A stretch of DNA of 28,835 nucleotides from positions 89,323-118,157 of the forward strand of contig KN882318.1 in the NCBI GenBank assembly GCA_000934455.1. The letters are read 5' to 3'. This document shows, piece after piece, positions 11,701 to 23,700 of the stretch. The notes below the pieces were generated by a model. The model was given only the letters and a program-made list of their open reading frames with translations, did not search any database and was not told the origin of the DNA. Source of the DNA: Apostichopus parvimensis. Lineage: Eukaryota; Echinodermata; Holothuroidea; Aspidochirotida; Stichopodidae. A program made the translations under genes and the position numbers. Positions within the stretch are counted from its first letter, which is position 1. Every line of letters begins with the position of its first letter.

Positions 11701-14700
11701 GGAGGAGGCGGAGCAGCAGCTGATAAGAGCTACTAGGGAGGTGATGGTGAATACACAAGGGGGAAATTCCTAGCTTATTGATGACAGAATCTTAACAAAG
11801 AGGCACTGACGATCTCACCTGTCATGACTCCCTTGTTGATACTGCTGAGTCGAGTTGACACTCGGTACCATGTTGACGGAACCGGCCTGGTTGGGCCCGA
11901 GGTAAGGGTCACCGCCGGGCATCGGAGACCCCCTGTTGAAAGCCTCTGGTTTACCTCCGACCACTCCTGCTAATTCCCGCCTTCCCATCCCATATGGGTC
12001 GGAATTGGCGGGCATGGCGCCACTGTTCCTCATGGCGTAAATGTTTTGATTGTACATTTCGTTGCTGGGCATGCTGTTGGTCCGATACTGCCCGGGCCCC
12101 ATAGGTCCGCCGGGAGGACCCACATAGGCATTGTTCCCTATGTTGGCATTAAAAGCAGCGGGGTTACCGGCAGCTGACATGTGGGCCGCAGTGTCCATCT
12201 CGGCGAAGGGATCCCTCACGGTGATGTTGTTGCCCATGTTGTTGGGCATCTGCGGGACTGCATTGTTGGACATGGGCCCCCTGGGAGGGCCGATGGGTGG
12301 GTACATGGGCATCTGGTTTGGATAGGGCGCATACCCTGGCTTGCTGTGCCTCTGGCCGTACTGATCATACGGAACGTTGTTGAACATCTGACTACCGATG
12401 ACACCAGGCTGAGCATTGGCTCCTGTGAGAGAGCAAAGAGTAAAAATAAATCTCAGAATCTATTGTCACTCCTTAGGGGCCATACCACTACATTCTTCCA
12501 CACCTTTCATTACTAAGCAACACTTGCAAAATGTGCTTTCTTCTCTTTCTCTCCATTTATTCCCCCCCACCCCACACCCCCACAGCTCTTATCAAACAGG
12601 ACGTACGTGGACCCCTATCCCTCTTACCGATTTTCTTGTTCTTCTTATCCTTCTTGCTTCCGCTGGTGTCAATCTCTGCTATGATGTGGCTGGGGTCCAG
12701 GCCGTTCCTCTCGTAGAAGCACTCGTAGGGTAACAGGTAACGGATGTAGTTTTTCTTGAGGGTGTAAGCTGCGCTGTTGGAATTCCCGATGGCAAGTGTG
12801 CTGGCTATTTGTTTCCACTGTTTGCTCTTTGAAACCTGCATTCAAACAAAAAAGGATAAAAATATTGTTTCAAATTCATGTCTGAACAAAAAAAATAGCT
12901 AAAAAGTAATATATGTATGAAATATGAATTTTTGTCTCAATGTCTGAACTAAAAATAGCAAAAAAAAATAACGAAAGAATAAAAATATGAATTTTTGTCT
13001 CATTGTCCAAACTATAAATATAGCAAAAAAGGAAACATATGAATGAAAATATGAAAATGAAAATGAAAATATGAATGGAAAAAACAAACCCCCAAAAATG
13101 GACGAACTGTTTATGAAGGGGCTATTCATAGATGAAAATCAAATAATGGTTCCAAATCAAGTGAGATGAATATGATAGGCGTAAAGCAAACACAAGAATA
13201 CGGTGTAGGAAAGGACTGACGAGAGGATGGAAAATGGGCGAGAGCAGACTAGGGATCGAGAGGGTAGAGCTAGAAGCAGAGGAACACATCCCTTACAATA
13301 AACACCAGTATAGATTGAAATGCATTTCAAATGTTACAAAACATCCCGTGCTCAATCTAGCTATCTAAATAAAGGTTGGAACTTGGGAACCTCAATCAAA
13401 ATTTGGGTATTCCAAACTCCTTTATAACACATCATGTTCTCCAGAACTTATTTCACAACCAGCAAAACCTATTTCTTAATAGACCATATGGCTAATTGAC
13501 CTCCAGTATGGAACACATACAAACCCAGTAGGGGTGGACTTGGGGGGAGGGGGGTAAGAAGGTAGGCATGGCTGGTTAATCTTTCAACTAAAGGACTGTT
13601 ACATAAAGCTAACCCTTCAAAAACCGTTTTTTTTAGTTGTTAAGAATACATACCTTTACGACTCCTCCTTTCTCCTTGACCAGAAAATACAACCTAAACA
13701 AATCTAAGACATGCGATGCCACTTGTGGAGTGTTTTTAATGGGTTGCCCTCGGTCGTCCATGAACTTCAACAGGCCATCTAAAAAGACTTTGCGGTTTGG
13801 ATCGTCTGAGAGTTCGTAGAGTTTTAAGACCTGCGGGGAGGGGGGAAAAAAACAAAGACTTATTGTCGAGGAATAGCCGAGAAGTAGCGTTACGCTGCGT
13901 CGTCGCATCTCGTTTTCGTTTCTTTCAATCACGGAAGAACAGAAATGAGAAAGGTCTGGATGAATTCGACCAGTGTGAAAACTAGCGACCCACTCCCGAC
14001 CCACAAATCTCGCTTGAAAATGATGTGTCCAGGCGACCCAAACGTTCACTTTTGGATGGCATCATAACTTACTCTCTCACTCTGTGCAAAAATTTTCGAC
14101 AGAAAGAAGCTAGTTTGAAGATGCCTGCTTAACTGTCCCCGAACGCACCACCAGACTCAAAGATTGCCACAATTCTGATGAACATGATATAGCTATGGCT
14201 ATGCTTCACACTGAATTCTTTCTCTCCACCCAAACATGCATATTTTTAGCACATAACTTGACCACAATACCTTGGCAGACAATAACCATCTATGCATTGT
14301 TATTTTTTTTCACAATTATGACAAAAATAGTCCCGTACATTTGCAGGATGCACAGGCGCGTAGCCAGGAATTTGCCAAGGGAGGGACGAAAATGTAGGCA
14401 AACTATCTAATTGTAGCGCCACCATGGTTGGCGCGAAGCGTACACGAAAAATTTTGGCTGGAAATGCCTCCCAAATCGCTGGAAATGGCACTTCCCAGGC
14501 CTAATAAGTTGCATCTTAGCATTTTCTCTTTTAAAATTACTAGCGATATCATAAAAACATTAAAAAAAAAATTAAAAAATATGCTCAAAGGGGGGCGGCT
14601 GCCCCCTTCGCCCCCCCCCCTTGGCTAAACGCCTGAGGATGCATCAGGTGTGCAGCACTAGACTTACAAGGGTTCGGTATTTCATTTTCACAAGTGACGA

Positions 14701-17700
14701 CATATTTACTGAATGTCGTCTCAAGGACCGGAACTTTTCCCTACTATATGTGCTAACTATATGCTAGAAATTCAACGAATGGTCACGAATGTTCTTACTC
14801 CAACAACCATTAACCATGGCAACCTCTCAGTTCATAAATAACCCTTTTTCGAAGCAATTTCATAATTTTTCTAATTTAGCACTGGCTGCTAATAACTTGG
14901 GCTGCTCCGAACCTCCAGAAACTTTCTATCGAAAAAGTTTGAGCAATTTTTAGTTTCTCAAAACTTGGCAGGTATATGTAAGCAACAACCCGTAAACATG
15001 CAAATGCTACGTAAGGGACACGATATTCTGTGCTCCCGTTTGGCACGGCGGGCGACGTCAAGTTTCGAATGTAAACCAGCTGCTAAAGCCATTCCACATC
15101 AGAATGATAAGACTGACACACTGGATCGTGGAGCTAAGAGAATTGACGTCGCCACTGCAGGAGACAGGTTGGAAAGCAAATTTCCACTGATGCATCATCG
15201 CAAGAGACGTGATTGCTTTATGACTCACGACTTGCCTGCAGCTCATCATCAGATTTTGAAATAACAGTGTATTTTTACTTGCATGTCTGAGATTTAACCG
15301 AACGTACCGAGCGTGGCTTAACATGCCTCCGAGTGATGGGCCTTGTGGAATTGAGACTGACATTTCAGTCACTGAAGGGACAAAAAGGAAGGGAAGAGAG
15401 GGGGGTGGGGCAGGGGGAGGACACAAGATCTCCCTGTGGCTAAATAAGTGTGTTGTGATTTGGCAGAGAGGTACACCGACAATTTTATTTGTCACGCCTG
15501 AATATTGTCTTGTACTTTCACGCCACCGTGAACTTGACATAATCTGCTCTACTTTCCCCCGTAACTGTCTTTCATAACATTATTTCACCCTCTACGACAT
15601 GCACAGACCACATAAAACGATCTCTACAGAAACCTCAATGGAGTCACTCCCACTCATCCAGACGACATGCAATCAGCTGATAACTGGCTCGAACGGTACA
15701 CGACACCAAAGAAGACTCCTGTCCCGATTCTTTTATGCTAAACAGGCCAACACAGGGTACATCTGTACTGACAGTATTGCTTGGTTCAGACAAATAGCTA
15801 ATGTTGCTGTTTGAATAGCAAAACAAGGTATAAAATCTAAATACATCTTGCATCATAAATTCACTACTGCCTAGGGTTGGGCGATATATCGAAAATTATT
15901 ATTATCGCGATAATTTTTTTTCAAGACGATATTTTTTGAGGATTGAACAAATGACGATAATTTCTTGTGAAAGAAATTTGAAATGAATGTGGAAAAAAAT
16001 GCGATTATCCTTTCTCCGTTTTGTGTGTAAATGTTATTCTAGCATTCCATGGTTAAGAANNNNNNNNNNNNNNNNNNNNNNNNNNNNNNNNNNNNNNNNN
16101 NNNNNNNNNAGAAGGTAGGCATGGCTGGTTAATCTTTCAACTAAAGGACTGTTACATAAAGCTAACCCTTCAAAAACCGTTTTTTTTAGTTGTTAAGAAT
16201 ACATACCTTTACGACTCCTCCTTTCTCCTTGACCAGAAAATACAACCTAAACAGATCTAAGACATGCGATGCCACTTGTGGAGTGTTTTTGATGGGTTGC
16301 CCTCGGTCGTCCATGAACTTCAACAGGCCATCTAAAAAGACTTTGCGGTTTGGATCGTCCGAGAGTTCGTAGAGTTTTAAGACCTGCGGGGAGGGGAGAA
16401 AAAAACAAAGACTTATTGTCGAGGAATAGCCGAGAAGTAGCGTTACGCTGTGTCGTCGCATCTCGTTTTCGTTTCTTTCAATCACGGAAGAACAGAAATG
16501 AGAAAGGTCTGGATGAATTCGACCAGTGTGAAAACTAGCGACCCACTCCCGACCCACAAATCTCGCTTGAAAATGATGTGTCCAGGCGACCCAAACGTTC
16601 ACTTTTGGATGGCATCATAACTTACTCTCTCACTCTGTGCAAAAATTTTCGACAGAAAGAAGCTAGTTTGAAGATGCCTGCATAACTGTCCCCGAACGCA
16701 CCACCAGACTCAAAGATTGCCACAATTCTGATGAACATGATATAGCTATGGCTATGCTTCACACTGAATTCTTTCTCTCCACCCAAACATGCACATTTTT
16801 AGCACATAACTTGACCACAATACCTTGGCAGACAATAACCATCTATGCATTGTTATTTTTTTTCACAATTATGACAAAAATAGTCCCGTACATTTGCAGG
16901 ATGCACAGGCGCGTAGCCAGGAATTTGCCAAGGGAGGGACGAAAATGTAGGCAAACTATCTAAGTGTAGCGCCACCATGGTTGGCGCGAAGTGTACAAGA
17001 AAATTTTGGCTGGAAATGCCTCCCAGATCGCTGGAAATGGCACTTCCCAGGCCTAATAAGTTGCATCTTAGCATTTTCTCTTTTAAAATTACTAGCGATA
17101 TCATAAAAACATTAAAAAAAAAATTAAAAAATATGCTCAAGGGGGGGCGGCTGCCCCCTTTGCCCCCCCCTTGGCTGCGCGCCTGAGGATGCATCAGGTG
17201 TGCAGCACTAGACTTACAAGGGTTCGGTATTTCATTTTCACAAGTGACGACATATTTACTGAATGTCGTCTCAAGGACCAGAACTATTCCCTACTATATA
17301 TGCTAACTATATGCTAGAAAAGTCAACGAATGGTCACGAATGTTCTTACTCCAACAACCATTAACCATGGCAACCTCTCAGTTCATAAATAACCCTTTTT
17401 CGAAGCAATTTCATAATTTTTCTAATTTAGCACTGGCTGCTAATAACTTGGGCTGCTCCGAACCTCCAGAAACTTTCTATCGAAAAAGTTTGAGCAATTT
17501 TTAGTTTCTCAAAACTTGGCAGGTATATGTAAGCAACAACCCGTAAACATGTAAATGCTACGTAAGGGACACGATATTCTGTGCTCCCGTTTGGCACGGC
17601 GGGCTACGTCAAGTTTCGAATGTAAACCAGCTGCTAAAGCCATTCCACATCAGAATGATAAGACTGACACACTGGATCGTGGAGCTAAGAGAATTGACGT

Positions 17701-20700
17701 CGCCACTGCAGGAGACAGGTTGGAAAGCAAATTTCCACTGATGCATCATCGCAAGAGACGTGATTGCTTTATGACTCACGACTTGCCTGCAGCTCATCAT
17801 CAGATTTTGAAATAACAGTGTATTTTTACTTGCATGTCTGAGATTTAACCGAACGTACCGAGCGTGGCTTAACATGCCTCCGAGTGATGGGCCTTGTGGA
17901 ATTGAGACTGACATTTCAGTCACTGAAGGGACAAAAAAGAAGGGAAGAGAGGGGGGTGGGGCGGGGGGAGGACACAAGATCTCCCTGTGGCTAAATAAGT
18001 GTGTTCTGATTTGGCAGAGAGGTACACCGACAATTTTATTTGTCATGCCTGAATATTGTCTTGTACTTTCACGCCACCGTGAACTTGACATAATCTGCTC
18101 CACTTTCCCCCGTAACTGTCTTTCATAACATTACTTCACCCTCTACGACATGCACAGACCACATACAACGATCTCTACAGAAACCTCAATGGAGTCACTC
18201 CCACTCGTCCAAACGAAAAATATGACACATTCAGTCAAATGGCTGCTTTCAAATGCTTTCAAATATTTTCAAAGCATTCTGAAGGCAGGGAAGTTGGTAC
18301 ACCAACAGCACGGATACATGTTTAAAAGAACACGTCGAGACAAAGTGCTCTGGCTGTTAATAAACAGTGATTTTAGATCGACAGACAGAGACATCCCAAC
18401 AACTGCTAATCTCTGTTGTGTTCTTTCACCGTAAAATGCACTTGAAAAATGAGAAACCATCTCCTCAGTTATGTTGCATCTTGTCAAAACGGATGTCTAA
18501 AACCTTGGGAAAATTTGTTACATTTGACATCAAGATGATACCCTTGGGCTACACCACACTTTCATAGCAAAGGAGACTAGATAAGCTAAACTCAAATATA
18601 TATACATATATACCGATCTAATGAACTTGCCATTTTCTTCTACTTGTTTTTGAACGTTCAGATTCAAGTTATTCTATCGATGCTACCCAGTTGCTCACCT
18701 TCCTGTTCAGCACAAGTCCATTGCTGGTGCCATCAGTGGTCTTCTTCTGTTGAATGACTTGGTTGATCGGCCTGGGGGTGGGCGTCCCCACACTGGGCGG
18801 GATCGGACTAGCTGTCCCACTGGTGACGTCCTCTTGTGAGGACTTGCTGAGAGTACTGGGAGACGCCATGGGTGACGGCTGGTTCAACGTGGGAGGAAGC
18901 TGTGGCAAGGAATTTGCTTCCATCTGGAAATAGTTAATATGAATAAAAAATATGAATATGTGTATGGAAAAATGTTAAACTTTCTTGGACCAGTTGGCTT
19001 CTCACTTCTGCCACATCCGGTTTATAAATCAGTCAAAAATCTGATCCATACAAGTTACAAAATGTCTTGTTCAAAGCAAATTCTGATAGATGTTAATTCA
19101 CTGAACATTGCCAATAACACAGGAAGGGAGTGAGACCATGGACCATTATGAATCAAAAAAATAAATTCATCTGCCCCCTCCCCTTCCCCTCCAATAAAAC
19201 AAACTCACCCCACCCACCTTCTCACCACTTAGTGTTCTTGATTCTACACACTTCAGAATTTTGGCAAAACTTTTATTTCCCCACCCCCCCATCCCACATC
19301 AATTTGTGGTGTTGTAGAGTGGGGGAAGTGAACAACATTACACTGCTACGCCTTGGTCAATTTACCTGCCAGACTCTGTGCCCAAACTTTTGACTCACCG
19401 CTAGAAAGCAGCTCGAGGTGATGTACTTCTTTAATAATAGCAAAGAATACACCCCCAACCCCATGTCTATAATGAACTACAGAAATCCATTCTGATTATC
19501 TAGAATCCGAAGGTTTTCCAGAAGCGATACTCGCCCTACCAAGTGTTGAAGAAAATACCGGCAGAATTAACTATATTTTTATTCTTTTATTTATTTATTC
19601 ATTTGCTTTTTGTCGTTATTTTGTTTCGTTGTGAGAAAGTAAGTTCAAACATGGATTTCAGACATTCAAAAGTTTGAGCTCTGTTGAAGTTGTAATAAAC
19701 ATTTTCCTAGAAAAATTGACTAAATTATACAAAGAGTTGATCACCCTTAATACAAGCATAATCATGTCAGCCTGCCAAAATTAAAACTTCTTTCAAACGA
19801 TTAGGGTTTGACCACTCTGTCACTTTTAGTCGTTAACGGCCAGCCAATAATAGCAACTTCCTTGCCAAGTCATTCTTAAAACAATCTGCTTAACTCTGTA
19901 TTTACAAACATCCTCTCTTTTGAATCAAATTGTTGTAAAAGACTCCTTCTTATAATTGTTAGGGATGTACAAGAAGGAAACAAAGAGACCATTGTTCATT
20001 TCATTCATTGTTTAGAGATACACAAATAGAACAAAGGAAACTAATGTTCCTTTCCAAAACAAAATGGACAGCTACAGGTCGGGTTCTGATTTACCCATGG
20101 ACACATGCTTGTTGTGCTACACGTTGTCATCTACACGTGGACTTTTACATTGTCAGTCAAGACAAATGGTAAAGGAAAAAAAAAAAAAAAAAAAAGTGGA
20201 AATTTGAAAAAATTTTGGATTTTTGCTCAGGCTCTCCAATATGAATGGAATTATCTTGACTCCATCAAACTTCATTCCAAATAACGGGGTAAAAGTAGAA
20301 AATTGTAGCAGCGAAAATAGGGAAGTTTGAACTTTTCAAGTTTGCACATGAACTAATCATCAGGCTTGTTTTAGTCTGATCAGTTGCAATCTCATTTTTA
20401 CTACTACAAGCTTGATAAAATTGAATTTGATCAGTTCCATCAATTTGATAAAATAAATAATACATGTGTGCTCGATGAAATTGTTTAACCAACCCCAAAA
20501 GAAATTTGATCAAACTGAATTTGATAAATTCGATCAGTGAGAGCTGGATCGAGTTTATTGACATCATGTGACCTTTGACCTCTACAAATTTCGATAGGAT
20601 TCTTGCACTCGCCAAGCTGGTCCAAATACTACGTATCAAGTCCAAGAGAAATGTACCTCTTGTGTTATCTTCTTGTGTTTAATAGATTTTCAGACTTCAT

Positions 20701-23700
20701 TTAAATGTTGACTGTACAAAGTATGAATTTTAGCCACCATTAACTTTTTTAGTTACGGTATTTACAAGCAAGTATTCACATACACACACACACACAGACG
20801 CCATCATCACATAAAGTTCCATTTGTCCCTGGCAAGGAATCAAAATGTGAAAATTTAATCCCGGTCAGACCGAGTTAGTCATGTTAAGTTTGCCATGTCA
20901 ACGCCTCAGTACGTGGCCGATGGGCTTCACGTGAATCAAAAGTTCCCGGGGATAGGAACCCTGGCTCTCGTGGACCACCTCTCGACTACTCCACGGATAC
21001 TTTGGGTCTACTCACTTTGATTTGTTGCGGCCCATCGTCGTTCTCTGTCTTGATGATGGAGGTCGTGGAAGGGGACTGACTAGGAGGTAGCTGTTCGGTC
21101 ATGCTGTTCACCGTATTCGGAGTCGACACTGGCATCGTGATGCTCTGCGTTACAGACGTGCTTCTCGTGTCTGTCGGAGAATGAGGAAGCGAAATGAAAC
21201 ATTATGCAATGCGTCTGCGATTAGAGGGTTATTTTCCTTGCCTTTTCTCACCCAGTTGGGACAATTTTTTATATACTGTACTGTCATGTTCTGCTTCAAA
21301 GCACTTGTGTTGTCAGTACGAGCTGCAGTATGAATATCATGTTTCTATCAGATCAAGGTTAGGAACTGTTTGTACTGTCAATACCAGTGCTTTGAAGCAT
21401 GATATTAGAGAACAGTTTAGAGAGGTATTAGCATTAGGAAACTGTCCCAACTGGCTGCTTTTCTCTTTCACCAACTGAATATTCATGAGTCTCCAGACTA
21501 TGCTCAAAATAATTTTTGGCGTGGTTACTGTTCATTGTCTAGCATAACCACAGGTAAAAAATTAAAAGCAAATGGAAAAATATTCCAAAAACAATCGCCT
21601 CTTGTTTAAAGTTATTTGTACTAATGACACTTTGAATAATTAAGAATAACAAAGCAAAATTGTAAATCATAAAATGGGATTTTTAAATGACAAAATCTCT
21701 GAATACTCATCAAACATCAATGAAGAAACATGATCAGGGTCCTTATGGGTGTCTGGACACTAACTGTACCCGACGTGAGTACTGTACAGATGATTAGGTA
21801 CGCCACACAGAAGCAATACAAAACATCGCTGAGCGATGCCTTTGTATTTTCTAGAAGAAAGTTTATATTGCGTTCCAAATCTGTCAAGGACACACGATGG
21901 TCGATTTCATCCTTGGATGGCTTTCTATTCATATTCTACTTTTAAGAACCTTGGAAAAGAAACATTTTTGACCCAGTTATTTCTAGAGTTTGGTTGGATC
22001 TAACATACTGTATATAATGAACGGTTAAAGCCAAGACCATTAAGGAACCGACATAATATATCACATTGTGCCTTGAATGAGCATGACAGACAATGTAATT
22101 TCCAAAACATTTCTTAACAACAATCTATATTAACACAAAAACAAAAATTGTAAAATTGCATACTGATTGACGTATGGCATATCATCGTGAAAATATTTCT
22201 GTCAGGAGTTAAATCTAAGTTACAGTTTTATTAATCTGAGACTTTTGAAGATTTCAGTCCACCACATATCGTGGTGAGGTACAGTATATATATAAGATTT
22301 AACCACAACAATTTATCGTCTAAACAGCGAAAATGCTACTTTCCCAAAAACTGATCACTTGGTGCAAACTTTTTGCACAAGAATAGTACACAGACAAGAG
22401 TGAGGAAAATTAATATAATTTCTGTCCACCTTCCAAAATGCAATACCTGTGTTAAAGATTGCTAAAAAAGACTTCCCACTCAGAAATGTATCCTCTATAT
22501 AATATTTTCCATATTGCATTAAATATGACACTTTCAAGTCACTAAATGACTGACTTGAAAAAGGACCATGCTAAAATAATGAATTACATAAAATAACCAA
22601 TAAGAGCCATATGCAAACTATTATAAATGAAAACCTGTGAAATTTGCAGTCATGTGCCCTCCTCCCCAACCACCCCACCGACCCCTACACACCCGTTCAA
22701 CCCAATAAATAGATTACTGAAGCTGTTTATCAGTTTGAGAAATCAAATGCACATGATCTGCAAGCAATATTTGGCACAAATCAAATTTATGATGCAAGTG
22801 ATTTGGGGATAAAGCTGAACAAAATGTAGTTGTCCCTTGTATACAAAAAGTTTTAAAGTTGCAAACCGTCTTTGTCAGAAGAAACATGCCATTGAAAAAA
22901 ATCGCTCAACAAGACAACCAACTGAGTGAAAGCCTTTCTGAATGCAAAATGTGATCTCAATTATGCTACGGGAGGAAACAAAATTAACACAAACATGTTC
23001 AGATTCTGATCGAGGACAGAGGACAAACTGTGATGATGCTGCGCTACCTCTTTAAACACAAAACGCTAATCAACTGCCAGGTATCACTACTGAGACCTGT
23101 TAACTCCCACTTAAGTGCTGGCGATAATACTGTATTTAAGTGCCCATCGTAGTAGATTCAAACTCATTCACAAACAGTATCGGGATCCCATCACTCTCTG
23201 CATTCCATTATAAATACTCACATAAAACCCCGAACTTCAGACTGCTTCATTGATCCCCGTCAGTGCTGGCAGGTATTGTAGTACCAGCACATTATAAGGT
23301 ATGATGAGATAAAACTTCTTCCAAATATTTTCATATTTTTGTATAGTAGCTCTTTGCAAAAGTAAACATGAATTTCTAGGGTGTCAACATTTAAAACTGT
23401 ACGGGGGGGGGGGGGGGAGGTCCTTTTGTAAACACAGCCAGAGGTATCGTGAGATTTGGAAAGTATAACTGGGAATATATGCATGCACTGGTGGCTATGC
23501 TTTTTGACCTGCTGTCAGTTAAAGGAGACTAGTACTTACTTAGTGCAGCCAAATCTTGGCATGCTAAAGACAGCTTCAACTTTTTCAAAAGTACTACTAC
23601 TACTACCAGGGTTATGATCCTACAAATTTTCAATTATTTAAATTGTTTTAATTGAGAAATACACTGTTTCCATGGAATGCTAACAATGCTTCCATGGTAA

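Larger units (their letters stand above)
13557..15665. repeat. Direct duplication, copy A (contains ARID half-exon A)
   Basis: About 2.1 kb aligns to 16110-18217 with an initial offset of 2,553 bp. By eye I count about 30 substitutions and a few one- to three-base indels, roughly 98.5% identity. Homology begins right after a G-rich run at 13551 and ends after CCCACTCATCCAGACGA. The copy carries an ARID exon and a MITE with intact target-site duplication. The level of divergence fits allelic variation in an outbred invertebrate. Confidence 0.93.
16110..18217. repeat. Direct duplication, copy B (contains ARID half-exon B)
   Basis: Partner of 13557-15665. It begins immediately after the N gap and ends after CCCACTCGTCCAAACGA, where the sequence diverges from copy A. 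It carries an intact ARID half-exon and the same MITE. Left of the homology start, copy A has a G-rich low-complexity run, a typical place for a contig to break. Confidence 0.93.

Noticed and set aside
15058..15540. 160-codon minus-strand frame, mirrored by a 164-codon frame at 17609-18103
   Set aside because: It lies in intron, has no recognisable family or codon signal, and appears twice only because the block is duplicated.
18669..18923. ATG at the start of exon 5 as an alternative translation start
   Set aside because: The upstream exon joins in phase 0 with good splice sites, and the ATG coincides with the exon edge by chance; an internal promoter is not visible.
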